Source: an uncultured Actinomycetes bacterium (lineage in GTDB: Bacteria > Actinomycetota > Acidimicrobiia > Acidimicrobiales > SZUA-35). Taken from it: a stretch of DNA of 37,763 nt. The notes under the pieces were generated by a model. It did not search any database, was not told where the DNA came from, and saw nothing but the letters and a program-made list of their open reading frames with translations. The stretch spans positions 207,544 through 245,306 of the forward strand of contig CADEDH010000002.1 of NCBI GenBank assembly GCA_902826025.1, written 5' to 3'. This document shows positions 27,353 through 36,216 of this stretch, one piece after another (positions within the stretch are counted from its first letter, which is position 1; every line of letters starts with the position of its first letter). Made by a program: the position numbers and the translations under genes.

Positions 27353-27516
27353 GGGACTCCTCGGGGCATGGTGGCGCTGGCTGGTCAACGTTTTACCGAA
27401 GGTCGGCCCTCGAAAGTCCAATCTTGAGTTCAGCGCGGGGTCGGTCAGGGTAGTCGTGCCGGTTCGCTCCGTGCCGGCCCCGGGCCTGGGGCTCGATCAT
27501 CGGCGCCCCGGGTGGC

Positions 27517-27522
27517 TAAGCT
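27517..27522 (+). promoter_or_regulatory. -10 box of the fixX operon
   Basis: TAAGCT in the 207-bp gap between divergent glgP and fixX predicts +1 near 27529 and a leader of about 31 nt with GAGGGAGGT before the GTG at 27560. No confident minus-strand promoter for glgP was found in the same gap. Confidence 0.4.
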
Positions 27523-27559
27523 GACCGGGCACTGAGCGGCCAGCCGAGGGAGGTGCCGG

Positions 27560-27844
27560 GTGGGCCCGATCTCGTTCGAGGAGCGCATGGCCACGGTGGA
27601 CTTCCGGGTCGGTTCGCGGCCCCACATCACGGTGGAGACCGAGATCTGCCGCTCGTGCACCACCCGAGCCTGTGTGGTGTGCTGCCCGGCCAACCTGTTC
27701 GTGCCCACGGCCGACGGGGGCATCCTGTTCAACTACGAGCAGTGCTTCGAGTGCGGTACGTGCTACGTGGTGTGCAACCGATCCGGGGCCATCACGTGGA
27801 CCTACCCCGACGGCGGCCACGGCGTCGCCTTCCGGAGGAGCTGA
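27560..27844 (+). CDS. FixX-like ferredoxin
   Basis: 94 residues. It matches FixX, the ferredoxin partner of FixC: CRSCTTRACVVCCPANLF, then GGILFNYEQCFECGTCYVVC and the closing GAITWTYPDGGHGVAFR. These cysteines can hold iron-sulfur clusters that pass electrons from FixC flavin to quinone. The GTG at 27560 follows GAGGGAGGT by five bases; an ATG at 27587 is a weaker alternative. The next gene starts right after its stop. Together with the FixC-like protein at 17132 it would form a complete ETF:quinone oxidoreductase. Confidence 0.92.
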   Translation: MGPISFEERMATVDFRVGSRPHITVETEICRSCTTRACVVCCPANLFVPTADGGILFNYEQCFECGTCYVVCNRSGAITWTYPDGGHGVAFRRS

Positions 27845-28756
27845 GTGCGGATCCTGGTGGCCCTGAAGTGGGTGGCGCTGCGCCCCGAGGTCGATCCCCT
27901 GACCGGTATCGCCCATCCCGATGCGCGTTTCAGTGGCGCCGGGCCGGCCGACACCTCGGCTCTGGAATGGGCCCTCCGCCTGCGTGACACGCTGGGCGGC
28001 ACGGTGACGGCGGCCACCGTGGGCCCGCCTCCGGCCGAGGCCCTGCTGCGCCAGGCTCTGGCCGTGGGGGTCGATCACGCCGTGCGGGTGGATCTGTCGG
28101 CAGACCACCATGCCGGGGCCGACCACACCGATCCGTCGAGCCGGTGGGTGGCGGCCGAGCTGGCGGCTGTGGCCACCGGGTCGGATCTCGCCCGGTCGGA
28201 TCGCACCGGATCGGATCTGGTTGTGTGCGGCTACGCCAGCCCCGACCGGGGCAGCGGGGCCGTGCCTGCATTCCTGGCCCATGAGCTCGGTTGGCCCCAG
28301 GCCCTCGGCCTCACCGGCCTGGTGGTGGAGCCCGGCCCCCGGGATACCGCCCACCGCCTGGTGCTGGAGCGCCGACTCGACGGGGGCCGCCGGGAACGCC
28401 TGGGCCTGGTCCCGCCCGGCGTGCTGTCGCTGGAGCCGGGGCCCGAGCTGCGGCGGGCCCCCCTGGCCGCCACCCTCACCGCCGGTTCGGCCCTGATCGA
28501 CGTCCGGCCGGCCCGCCAGGTGCCCCCCGCCGCCCCGGCCGTCCTGGCCCGCCGCCCCTTCCGGCCCCGGGCCCGGGTGGTCCCGGCCCCCGGGGGCGAC
28601 ACCCGGAGCCGCCTGGTCCACCTGCTGGGGGCGGCCCAGCTCGGCACCCACCAGCAGAGCGATGCGGCCGCCGGAGGCGAGATGTCGCCGGCCGACGCCG
28701 CCCGCCTGGTCCTGGAGCGCCTCGCCACCTGGGGGTACCTCCCCCACCAACCCTGA
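27845..28756 (+). CDS. Electron transfer flavoprotein beta subunit (FixA-like)
   Basis: 303 residues from a GTG directly following the fixX stop, with GGAGGAG just upstream. ETF beta features are MRILVALKWVALRPEVDP at the N-terminus, ALEWALRLRDTLGGTVTAAT, AEALLRQALAVGVDHAVRV and DLVVCGYASPDRGSGAVPAF with the nucleotide-binding loop, then LAHELGWPQALGLTGL. It is diverged and has a longer Pro/Arg-rich C-terminal half than common ETF beta. Its alpha partner is encoded at 16126 in the mycofactocin operon, beyond the glycogen cluster. I infer that the two form one heterodimer, since no other ETF gene is in the window. Confidence 0.88.
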   Translation: MRILVALKWVALRPEVDPLTGIAHPDARFSGAGPADTSALEWALRLRDTLGGTVTAATVGPPPAEALLRQALAVGVDHAVRVDLSADHHAGADHTDPSSRWVAAELAAVATGSDLARSDRTGSDLVVCGYASPDRGSGAVPAFLAHELGWPQALGLTGLVVEPGPRDTAHRLVLERRLDGGRRERLGLVPPGVLSLEPGPELRRAPLAATLTAGSALIDVRPARQVPPAAPAVLARRPFRPRARVVPAPGGDTRSRLVHLLGAAQLGTHQQSDAAAGGEMSPADAARLVLERLATWGYLPHQP

Positions 28757-28759
28757 TGC

Positions 28760-28765
28760 TAGGTT
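28760..28765 (+). promoter_or_regulatory. Possible -10 box before moxR
   Basis: TAGGTT four bases after the ETF beta stop predicts +1 near 28772 and a leader of about 71 nt carrying AGGAG 8 bases before the moxR GTG. Read-through from fixX-etfB is also possible. Confidence 0.3.
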
Positions 28766-28842
28766 CGGGTCCGGGACCCGCTGCGGTCTCCCCCGTTTGG
28801 CTGGAAGGGACATCCCACCCGTGACGATCAGGAGCGCCGCCC

Positions 28843-29847
28843 GTGACTGAGCCCCCGACCGCCACCGGCCCGGGGCTGCCGCACTACGGCCCGGCGCTGC
28901 TGGAGCAGCTCCAGAGCCGAGTGGTGGGCCGCACCCGGGAGGCCGAACTGGTGGTGGCCGCCCTCATGGCCGGCCGTCACCTCCTGCTGGAGGGCCCGCC
29001 CGGCACCGGCAAGTCCACCCTGCTGCGCAGCGTGGCCCATGACAGCGAGCAGGGCTTCGAGTTCGTGGAGGGCAACGCCGAACTCACCCCGGCCCGTCTC
29101 GTCGGCCATTTCGACCCGGCCCAGGTCATGGAGTCGGGTTACCGGCCCGATGTCTGGGTCGACGGGCCGCTGGCCCGGGCGCTGCGCGACGGCTCTCTTC
29201 TCTACCTGGAGGAGATCAACCGGATCCCCGAAGAGACGCTGAACCTGCTGGTCACGGTGATGTCGGAAGGCGAGCTGACCATCCCCCGCCTGGGCCGGAT
29301 CGACGCCCATCCGTCGTTCCGGCTGGTGGCGGCGATGAACCCGTTCGACGCCGTGGGCACGGCCCGGATCTCGGGCGCCATCTACGACCGGGTGTGCCGG
29401 GTGTCGATGGACTACCAGTCCGAAGACGACGAGGTGGCCATCGCCCAGCGGTCGGGGGCCGACGATCTCCTTACCGCCCACCCCAACTACGCCTCCCGGG
29501 TGGTCCAGCTGGTGCGGGCCACCCGAGACCACCCCGACATCCGGGTGGGGTCGTCGATCCGGGGGGCGGTCGACCTCCTGCTGCTGTCGGTGGAGCTGGG
29601 CCGCCTCCGGGGCCGCTCCCCCATCGACCTCGGCGTCGGGCTCGATGCCGCTCTCACCGCCCTGTCGGGCCGCATCCGCCTGCACGACTCCACCACCCGC
29701 ACCCCCGACGAGATCGTCATCGAACTGTGGCGCCGGTTCATGGAGCCCAAGCATTCCGATCTCCCCGTCGAGCCGAGCGAGGAACGACCCGAGTCGGGAA
29801 AAGCGCCGGGCCGCAGGGCGGCGGATCCGACGAACAGAAGATCCTGA
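28843..29847 (+). CDS. MoxR-family AAA+ ATPase
   Basis: 334 residues. Walker A is GPPGTGKST (about 51-59), Walker B LLYLEEINR (about 119-127), and sensor 1 VAAMNPFD (about 162-169), in a typical MoxR/CbbQ arrangement with the VGHFDPAQ and DGPLARAL segments between. MoxR ATPases act with VWA proteins as chaperones that insert metals or activate enzymes, as with methanol dehydrogenase or CO dehydrogenase. The GTG at 28843 has AGGAG at 28830-28834. The VWA partner follows directly, and mftF is the third gene of the run, which suggests a client in mycofactocin or ETF metabolism. Confidence 0.92.
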   Translation: MTEPPTATGPGLPHYGPALLEQLQSRVVGRTREAELVVAALMAGRHLLLEGPPGTGKSTLLRSVAHDSEQGFEFVEGNAELTPARLVGHFDPAQVMESGYRPDVWVDGPLARALRDGSLLYLEEINRIPEETLNLLVTVMSEGELTIPRLGRIDAHPSFRLVAAMNPFDAVGTARISGAIYDRVCRVSMDYQSEDDEVAIAQRSGADDLLTAHPNYASRVVQLVRATRDHPDIRVGSSIRGAVDLLLLSVELGRLRGRSPIDLGVGLDAALTALSGRIRLHDSTTRTPDEIVIELWRRFMEPKHSDLPVEPSEERPESGKAPGRRAADPTNRRS

Positions 29848-30761
29848 CCGGTGAGGACGCCGAGCAGGCGCTGAAGGACGAGCGGCGCCGTACCATCAGC
29901 CGCCGGGACCTGGAACGCAACGAGAGCTTCGCCGACGTCTCCCCCCAGCTGGGTGAGCTCGACCAGACCGCCTTCGACGAGCTGTTCGAGGAGCATCCCG
30001 ACGAGGCGCTCGACCTGTTGAGCCGCATGGCCCAGGCCACCGACGCCAACCTGGCCCGGCTGGCCCGTCAACTGGCCGGCCGCCTCGTACTCGACCTGGC
30101 CCGCACCGGTCGGGCCCGCACCCGGGGCGTAGGCAAGCTCACCACCGCCCGGGCCGATATCGCCACCGGCGACCTCGACATCGACGCCAGCATCGACGCC
30201 CTGGTGGCGGCCCGGGCCGAGCGCCGGCCCCCTGCCATCGACGAGCTGCGGGCCACCCACTGGACCAAGCCGGGCACCGCCATCTGCCTCCTGGTGGACC
30301 GCTCGGGCTCGATGGACGGTGAGCGCCTGGCCAGCGCCGCACTGGCCGCCGCGGTGTGTGCCTGGCGGGCGCCGGCCCAGTTCGCTGTTCTCGCCTTCGC
30401 CGACAAGGTGGTGGCGATCAAGGAGCTCAACCAGGTCAAGGCGCCGGAACGGGTGGTGGCCGAGGTGCTGGCCCTCCGGGGCCACGGCACCACCGATGTG
30501 GGTCTGGCCCTACGGGCGGCGGCCCGCCAGCTCGCCCCGTCCAACGCCACCCGTCGGATGGTGATCCTGCTGTCGGACGCCGAGGTCACCACCGGCGGCG
30601 ACCCGTACCCGGCGGCCCGGGCCCTCGACGAGCTGGTGGTGGTGGCCCCCGAGGACGAGATGTCCCATGCCGAGGCCCTGGTGGCGGCGTGCGGGGGTCG
30701 GCTGGCCGGCGTCGGGGGCCCGATGTCGGTCCTCGACGCGCTGCGTCGGGTGGTCCAGTAG
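29844..30761 (+). CDS. VWA-domain protein, MoxR partner
   Basis: About 305 residues from 29844. The C-terminal von Willebrand A domain has a full MIDAS: DRSGSM near residue 152, the Thr in HGTTDVGLA, and the Asp in LLSDAEVTTGGD. The N-terminal half is helical and charged (DEALDLLSRMAQATDANLARL). Metal-dependent VWA proteins work with MoxR ATPases. The start is a puzzle: no ATG, GTG or TTG lies near the expected N-terminus. A CTG at 29844 would overlap the moxR stop as CTGA, mirroring the ATGA/GTGA couplings elsewhere here; the alternative GTG at 29727 would overlap moxR by 121 bp. mftF begins 2 bp after its stop. Confidence 0.85.
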   Translation: MTGEDAEQALKDERRRTISRRDLERNESFADVSPQLGELDQTAFDELFEEHPDEALDLLSRMAQATDANLARLARQLAGRLVLDLARTGRARTRGVGKLTTARADIATGDLDIDASIDALVAARAERRPPAIDELRATHWTKPGTAICLLVDRSGSMDGERLASAALAAAVCAWRAPAQFAVLAFADKVVAIKELNQVKAPERVVAEVLALRGHGTTDVGLALRAAARQLAPSNATRRMVILLSDAEVTTGGDPYPAARALDELVVVAPEDEMSHAEALVAACGGRLAGVGGPMSVLDALRRVVQ

Positions 30762-30763
30762 CG

Positions 30764-32221
30764 GTGGCCGGATCGTCGGCGGTACCTCTGCCGGCGGGCA
30801 CCGGGCTCGTGGCCGATCCGTCGCTCCAGCGCCGCGACGGGGGCCGTCTGCTGATGGGCGGGGCCCCACTGCGGTTCCTACGGCTCAGCCCGGCCGGGGC
30901 CCGGGTGGTGGACGCCTTTCTCGACGGCCGGGCGGTACCCGCCTCGCCCGGGGCCCAGCACCTGGCCCGGCGCCTGATCGACGCCGGCATGGCCCATCCC
31001 GCCCCGCCCGAAACCGGCGACAACCCGGCGTTCACTGTGGTGATCCCCGTCCGCAACGACCAGAGCGGCCTCGAGGCCACGCTGGCCGCCCTGGGTGGCC
31101 GATGGCCCGTGGTGGTGGTCGACGACGCCTCCACTCGCCCGGTACGCCTGCCGGCGACCTCCGGAGGCTCCGGTGCCGGCCCCGCTGCCCCCGCCGTCCG
31201 GCTGGTGCGCCGGGAGGTGGCGGGCGGGCCCGGTGTGGCCCGCCAGACGGCGCTGGCCCTGGTCGACACCCCATTGGTGGCCTTCCTCGACGCCGGGGTG
31301 GAGCTGGCGGCCGACGACCTGCATCACCTGGGCCGCTGGTTCGCCGACCCTACCGTGGTGGCGGTCGGGCCGCGGGTGGCGAGCCTCCCCGGACCCGGGG
31401 TGATCGCCGTCTACGAGACCCACCGCTCGCCGCTCGACCTCGGCCCCAACCCGTCCCCGGTGGCCCCCGGGCGCATGGTGGCCTACCTCCCGTCGGCCGC
31501 TCTGGTGGCCCGCACGGTGGCCGTGAAGACGGCCGGGGGCTTCGATCCCGGCTTGCGCTACGGGGAGGACGTCGATCTGGTGTGGCGGCTGAGCGCCGAC
31601 GGCACCGTCCGCTACGACCCGTCCATCGTGGCCCGACATCCTCCCCGGCCCACGCTGGCGGCCTTCGCCCGCCAGCGCCGGGGCTACGGATCGTCGGCCG
31701 GGCCCCTGGCCCAGCGCCACGGCGACCGGGTGGCCCCGGTGCGACTGTCGGGCTGGAGCCTGGCCTGCTGGGTCCTGGCGCTGGCCGGACGGCCGGTCAC
31801 GGCGGCGGCGGTGGCGGGTGGCACGGCCGTCGCTCTCGGCCGCAAGTTGGCCCCGGTGCTTCCCGACAAGCGGGAATGTGCCCGGCTGACGTTCCAAGGG
31901 CACTGGTCGGCCGGAGGCAGTCTGGCCGACGCCGCCGGGCGCGAATGGTGGCCGGTGACGGCCCTGGCCGCTCTGGCCGGCTGGCGCCGCCCGGCACTGG
32001 GCCTGGTGGCCGTGTCCATCGGCCGGCGGTGGCGACGATCGAACGGGCGTCCCCTGGCCGAGCGCGCCGGCGACCTCGCCCTGGGGACGCTCGACAACCT
32101 GGCCTACGGCGCCGGGGTGTGGCAGGGGGCCTGGCGCGCCCGGTCGGTCCGCTGCCTCCTCCCCCGGCTCACGAGCTGGCCCGGGAAGGGAGCTGGCGTT
32201 TCCGCCGAACCTACACGATGA
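30764..32221 (+). CDS. mftF: Mycofactocin glycosyltransferase MftF
   Basis: 485 residues from the GTG two bases after the VWA stop. MftF adds glucose units to the mycofactocin core. The N-terminus (about 1-85) resembles an MftB/PqqD-like domain (LRFLRLSPAGARVVDAFLDG), followed by a GT-A fold: FTVVIPVRNDQ, VVVVDDAST, VRREVAGGPGVARQTAL, PLVAFLDAGVEL and GGFDPGLRYGEDVDLVWRL. A hydrophobic stretch (about 327-357) may attach it to the membrane. In many actinomycetes mftF follows mftA-E directly; here it is about 20 kb from mftC. Its last 11 bases overlap the end of the convergent coiled-coil gene. Confidence 0.9.
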   Translation: MAGSSAVPLPAGTGLVADPSLQRRDGGRLLMGGAPLRFLRLSPAGARVVDAFLDGRAVPASPGAQHLARRLIDAGMAHPAPPETGDNPAFTVVIPVRNDQSGLEATLAALGGRWPVVVVDDASTRPVRLPATSGGSGAGPAAPAVRLVRREVAGGPGVARQTALALVDTPLVAFLDAGVELAADDLHHLGRWFADPTVVAVGPRVASLPGPGVIAVYETHRSPLDLGPNPSPVAPGRMVAYLPSAALVARTVAVKTAGGFDPGLRYGEDVDLVWRLSADGTVRYDPSIVARHPPRPTLAAFARQRRGYGSSAGPLAQRHGDRVAPVRLSGWSLACWVLALAGRPVTAAAVAGGTAVALGRKLAPVLPDKRECARLTFQGHWSAGGSLADAAGREWWPVTALAALAGWRRPALGLVAVSIGRRWRRSNGRPLAERAGDLALGTLDNLAYGAGVWQGAWRARSVRCLLPRLTSWPGKGAGVSAEPTR

Positions 32222-35200
32222 ACAGGTCGAGCAGCTGGCCGTTGTTGAGCACGGCGGCACCCCGATCCCGGGCCGAGCGGGCCAACTCGTCGTCGTCGGT
32301 CACCACGGCGATGGGCCACTGCTCGGGATAGGCGTCCACCAGCTCGTCCAGCGCGGCCGCCGGCTCCGTGGGCGGGGTGGACAGGCGGATCCGGACCGCC
32401 CGGGACGCCGGAAGCGACTCCTCCTCCCCGATCCTGCCGTCGAAGACGACATCGGGTGAGGCGCCGGTGCTGCTCGACAGGTCGGCCAGGTAGCTGACCA
32501 GAGCGTCTCGCTGCTGGGCCACGGGCAGGCTGGGCCAGCCCATCTTGGCCACCGAGTCGCCGTCGACCAGGAGCACGACATCGGGCGATGAGACGACGTG
32601 GCGGGCCAGCTCGATCTCGTCGTCGAGCTCGACCGGGATGTCGATCTGGCGTCGGCCGGGACGGGGGCTACCCCCGGCGGCGTCGGCGCCTGCGCCGCGG
32701 TCGAACACGACCTCCGGGCCATCGAGGGGGCCGCCCTTGACCACCAGGGTCTGATCGGGGTCGACCCCGGACCCGGGCAGGCGCACGTCGTCGCCGAACA
32801 CGCTGGGCGGCGGGGTGTTCAACGGCGACGAGTCGGCGACGCCCTCCTGCTCACCGGTGCGGAACAGGCGGCGGCTGAACCCGCGGCGCTTGGGCTCGGC
32901 GTCCGCTCCGCCGTTGGCTTCGTGGCCCTGCAGGCTCGACGGGTCGAAGTCGGTCACGGTCTGCTTGATCAGCTTGGAGATCTCGTCGAGGTCCTCGTCA
33001 TCGCTGGCCGGGCTGAGGCTCACCTCGCCCACCGCCATCGACAGCTCGCTGCTGATCGAGTCGAGGTCGTCGTCGTGGTCGGCCACCGCCGGAGGGGGCG
33101 GAGCCACCAGGCCGCCGCCGATCGCCGCCAACGGCTCGCTCGGGAGCGGCCCGGAGACGGGGGGCGGTGGCAGCTGATCCCCGGGGGAGATCACCGCGAA
33201 GCCGGTGTCGGCCAACGACCCGAGGTCTCCCGCCAATCCCACCGGCGCCTCCAGCTCGTGGCCCCGGTCGGCCCGGTCGGGATCATCGGCTTCGTTGCGG
33301 AACCGGCCACCGAGGCCCCAGATGCGGCGAGGGGCTCGCTCGTCGCCGACGGGCGCCGAGTTGGGTGAAACGCCGAGCGGGGGCCCCGACAGGTTGTCGG
33401 TTGGCGCCCCCACCGGGGGCACGGCGGCCGACGGCGGCCCGGGGGGCGGCGGCCACGCCTCCATGATCAACGCGCCGGCGGGAGCCGGTTCGGCCGGGGT
33501 CGACGGCACGTCCACCACGGTCAGGCCGTCGTTGTCAGGATCGTCGAACAGGGCCGGAGCCGGGTCGGCCAGGCTGCCCAGCAGCGAAGGGACCGGCTCG
33601 GCCGGGACAGAGCCGGCCGCGACATCGGAGGCGACGGCATCGGCGGCCGCCGCAACAGTGGGAACGCCGGGGGGCAGGTGGAGCGCAGCGATACCGGCCG
33701 AGCCGGGAGCCGGGGCACTGGGGCCGTCGGCCCGGGGGGAAGCGCCGGCCGGCTGGCCGGACTCCAGGGCCGCCAGTTGGCTCTTGGCCTTCTCCGCTGT
33801 GTCCATGGCCTTGCCCACGGCGTCGAGCGCCTCCGCCAGCTGGGCCTCCGTCTGCTGGAGATCGGTCTCCATCCGGTTGCGGTCGTTCTCGACCATGGCC
33901 AGCCGGTGGGCCAGCTCCGACAGGGCCCGGCCCTGGTTGTCGGCCGCTTCCTGCTGCTGGCGCTCCTTGTCGACCATCTGAGCCTGGATGGCCAGATTCT
34001 CTTCGGTCAGCTGCTCCACCTGCACAGCCAGACCGTCACGGGCCAGCTCCAGCTCGGTGGCCCGACTGGCGAGCGATCCGAGGTCTTCCCGCAGGACGTC
34101 CCGGTCGGCCTCGATCGTGGCATGGCTGTCGCGGATGGCGGCCAGGTCGGCGGCCAGCTCAGCCCGCTCGGTCTCCAGCGCGTTGAACTGCCGCTCCCGA
34201 TCGGCCAGCTCGGCCTTGGTCTGGTCGGTTCGCAGGGCGAAGGCGTCCCGCTCGGCCGCCAGGTTGGCCATCTTGGCCTCGAGGCCCTTCTCGATCTGCT
34301 CGAGGCTGCCCACCCGCACCCGCAGCAGGTCGCGCTCGGCCCGAACCTCCTTGAGCGCGGCGCGGTCGGCGTCGCTCGTCTCCCGCACCCGGGCCAGGTC
34401 GCCCAGGGCATCGGTCAGGCTGCCGTGGAGCTCGTCGACCTGGGTGGCCAGGCCGTCGCGGTGGGCCCGGATGTTCGACAGATCGGTGGCCACGGCCTCG
34501 GCGTCGGCCTTGACCGCCGCCAGCTGGGCCCGGGTGGTCTCGAGCATGGCCTCGGTGTCGGCCAGGCGCGAAGCGAGATCGATCTTCTCCTCGGTGAGGG
34601 CGTCGACCAACGACTTGGCCTCGGCCGCCTGGTTGCCGATCTGACCGAGCTGAGCCTTGGTGTTGTCGAGCTCGGTCTCGGCCGCCGCCAGGCGGGAGGC
34701 CAGCGTGTCCTTGTCGTTCCGGAGGGCGTCGGACTCGGTCTGGAGCGCCTTGTACTGCGCCTCCAAAGCCTTGGTCTGGCTGGCCCCCATGTCGGTCAAC
34801 CGCTGGACCTGGAGCTTCAGATCCTCGTTCTCGGTCCGGGTACCGGAGAGCAGCTCGCTCAGCTCATCGCGGTCGGCCTGAACCGTGTTGAGCGAGGCCT
34901 CGGTGCGGGCCAGCGACTCCTTGATGTCGACGATGCTGGCGTCGGCCTCGGCGTGCTCCCGCTCGATCTGGGCCCGCAGCTCCCGGGCCCGATCCAGCTC
35001 ACGCTCCAGCTCCAGCTGGCGGGTGAGCGACTCGGAGTGCTGGCGGATGGCGTTGTCGCGCTCCCGGTGGGCGGCGTCGACTTCCGACCGTGCCGCCTCC
35101 AGCTCACTCTGCAGGGTGTAGACGTCGCTCTCGAACACCGACGGCTGGAACTTCGCTTTGGCCAGGTCCTGCTCGGCCTGGCGCACGGAACTCGATACGG

Positions 35201-35867
35201 CCTTGCGCTCGTTCGACAGCCGATCGACGAGCCCCCGCAGGCTCATCAGCTCGTCTTCGATGGCATTGGCCTCGCTGCGGCCCCGAGGGGCCGGTGCTGC
35301 GGTCGGCAGGTCGCCGGCGCCGAACACATCGATCGAGCCGAACGAACCACCGGCGCTCACCGCCACCGGCTGGTCGGCCAGGCGCCCATCCTCGGCACCC
35401 TCCGTGTCGGCGTACTCCTCGGCGTAGAGGTCGTCGTCGAGGTTGACGGCGGCCACTGCCTCCCGCTCGTCGTCCTCGGCGGCCTCGATGGAGGCCCAGG
35501 TCAACTCATCCGACTCGGCGTCGTTCACGTCCGCCTCATCCTTCCCGTTGTCGTCGCCCCCGGGTGAGCCGTTGCCCATGGTCAGCTCCTCGAACTCGGC
35601 CGCCCACCCGATGGGCCGGTTCAGCCAGAGGAAGCCGGCCCGGCCGACCTCGCTCTCGGTGGCCCGCTCGGCCACCCGGCGCCGAAACGATGGATCCTCT
35701 TCGATGGCCTGCTGGGCCACACTCAGCGCCCGTCCCGGGAGCTGGGCCACATAGAGGAAGCTCCGCATGGCAGCCGGTGGCTCCGTCGCCGGCTTGGCCT
35801 CGGCCCCATCGCGGGCAACGGCGTACGACAGCTCACAGGCCGGCTTCAGCAGGTCTTCGGATCCCAT
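32211..35867 (-). CDS. Giant coiled-coil protein with C-terminal NYN-like domain
   Basis: 1218 residues. Residues about 34-95 form a helical domain (FLYVAQLPGRALSVAQQAI to WLNRPIGWAAEFEEL); about 100-195 is acidic and low-complexity; about 200-702 is nearly continuous coiled coil; 703-1090 is Pro/Ala/Asp-rich and probably disordered. The last 125 residues resemble a YacP-type NYN (PIN-like) RNase domain: VVLLVDGDSV, DVVFDGR and IAVVTDDDELARSA keep three acidic clusters, but the usual Asn after VDG is replaced and the TADD motif is not clear. A role in RNA handling or as a scaffold is inference. It starts 3 bp after the zinc-ribbon gene's stop, in one operon. Confidence 0.8.
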   Translation of the reverse strand: MGSEDLLKPACELSYAVARDGAEAKPATEPPAAMRSFLYVAQLPGRALSVAQQAIEEDPSFRRRVAERATESEVGRAGFLWLNRPIGWAAEFEELTMGNGSPGGDDNGKDEADVNDAESDELTWASIEAAEDDEREAVAAVNLDDDLYAEEYADTEGAEDGRLADQPVAVSAGGSFGSIDVFGAGDLPTAAPAPRGRSEANAIEDELMSLRGLVDRLSNERKAVSSSVRQAEQDLAKAKFQPSVFESDVYTLQSELEAARSEVDAAHRERDNAIRQHSESLTRQLELERELDRARELRAQIEREHAEADASIVDIKESLARTEASLNTVQADRDELSELLSGTRTENEDLKLQVQRLTDMGASQTKALEAQYKALQTESDALRNDKDTLASRLAAAETELDNTKAQLGQIGNQAAEAKSLVDALTEEKIDLASRLADTEAMLETTRAQLAAVKADAEAVATDLSNIRAHRDGLATQVDELHGSLTDALGDLARVRETSDADRAALKEVRAERDLLRVRVGSLEQIEKGLEAKMANLAAERDAFALRTDQTKAELADRERQFNALETERAELAADLAAIRDSHATIEADRDVLREDLGSLASRATELELARDGLAVQVEQLTEENLAIQAQMVDKERQQQEAADNQGRALSELAHRLAMVENDRNRMETDLQQTEAQLAEALDAVGKAMDTAEKAKSQLAALESGQPAGASPRADGPSAPAPGSAGIAALHLPPGVPTVAAAADAVASDVAAGSVPAEPVPSLLGSLADPAPALFDDPDNDGLTVVDVPSTPAEPAPAGALIMEAWPPPPGPPSAAVPPVGAPTDNLSGPPLGVSPNSAPVGDERAPRRIWGLGGRFRNEADDPDRADRGHELEAPVGLAGDLGSLADTGFAVISPGDQLPPPPVSGPLPSEPLAAIGGGLVAPPPPAVADHDDDLDSISSELSMAVGEVSLSPASDDEDLDEISKLIKQTVTDFDPSSLQGHEANGGADAEPKRRGFSRRLFRTGEQEGVADSSPLNTPPPSVFGDDVRLPGSGVDPDQTLVVKGGPLDGPEVVFDRGAGADAAGGSPRPGRRQIDIPVELDDEIELARHVVSSPDVVLLVDGDSVAKMGWPSLPVAQQRDALVSYLADLSSSTGASPDVVFDGRIGEEESLPASRAVRIRLSTPPTEPAAALDELVDAYPEQWPIAVVTDDDELARSARDRGAAVLNNGQLLDLFIV

Positions 35868-35870
35868 GCC

Positions 35871-36086
35871 TCAGTGCTCCTCGTGACCGACCAGGACGAT
35901 GTCGTTCCCGTGGCCACACCATTGACAGGTCACTCGGTCAACCGTTTCGCTCAACAGTTCCGAACCCTCGATCGCCAAGTGGCCACCCACCGTCACAAAG
36001 TGGCGCTCCCGGACACGCCGAGTGACCTCGAGGTCGAACCGTGTCAGGTTGCCGCATGACCCACAACGGTATCGACTCTCCACCAT
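35871..36086 (-). CDS. Small zinc-ribbon protein
   Basis: 71 residues from the ATG at 36086. Two CxxC knuckles (Cys8/Cys11 in YRCGSCG and Cys54/Cys57 in VTCQWCG) frame a basic stretch with TRFDLEVTRRVRERHFVTV and could bind one zinc. I do not recognise a named family; it may bind nucleic acid or protein. A longer frame begins at 36149, but the extra residues lack character, and a TACCCT box sits 8 bp before the chosen ATG. It is followed after 3 bp by the coiled-coil NYN gene, which suggests a shared function. Confidence 0.75.
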   Translation of the reverse strand: MVESRYRCGSCGNLTRFDLEVTRRVRERHFVTVGGHLAIEGSELLSETVDRVTCQWCGHGNDIVLVGHEEH

Positions 36087-36094
36087 GGTGGAAC

Positions 36095-36100
36095 AGGGTA
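36095..36100 (-). promoter_or_regulatory. Possible -10 box of the zinc-ribbon/NYN operon
   Basis: TACCCT on the minus strand lies 8 bases before the ATG at 36086 and would give a leader of two bases. TATACC overlaps it three bases upstream as an alternative reading. Confidence 0.35.
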
Positions 36101-36216
36101 TAGCGCTCACATGCAGCCGGAAAGGGCGACCTGCAACTCCATGCAGCACCAGGACAACCGTTCGGTCGGCCCCCGGAGCCCCGCCGGAGCGTTCTCCGGG
36201 CCCCTCCGGAACGGGT

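Noticed and set aside
29394..29726. Upstream part of the VWA frame as coding
   Set aside because: It lies inside moxR in another frame and shows shadow-type composition (Pro/Arg/His/Gly).
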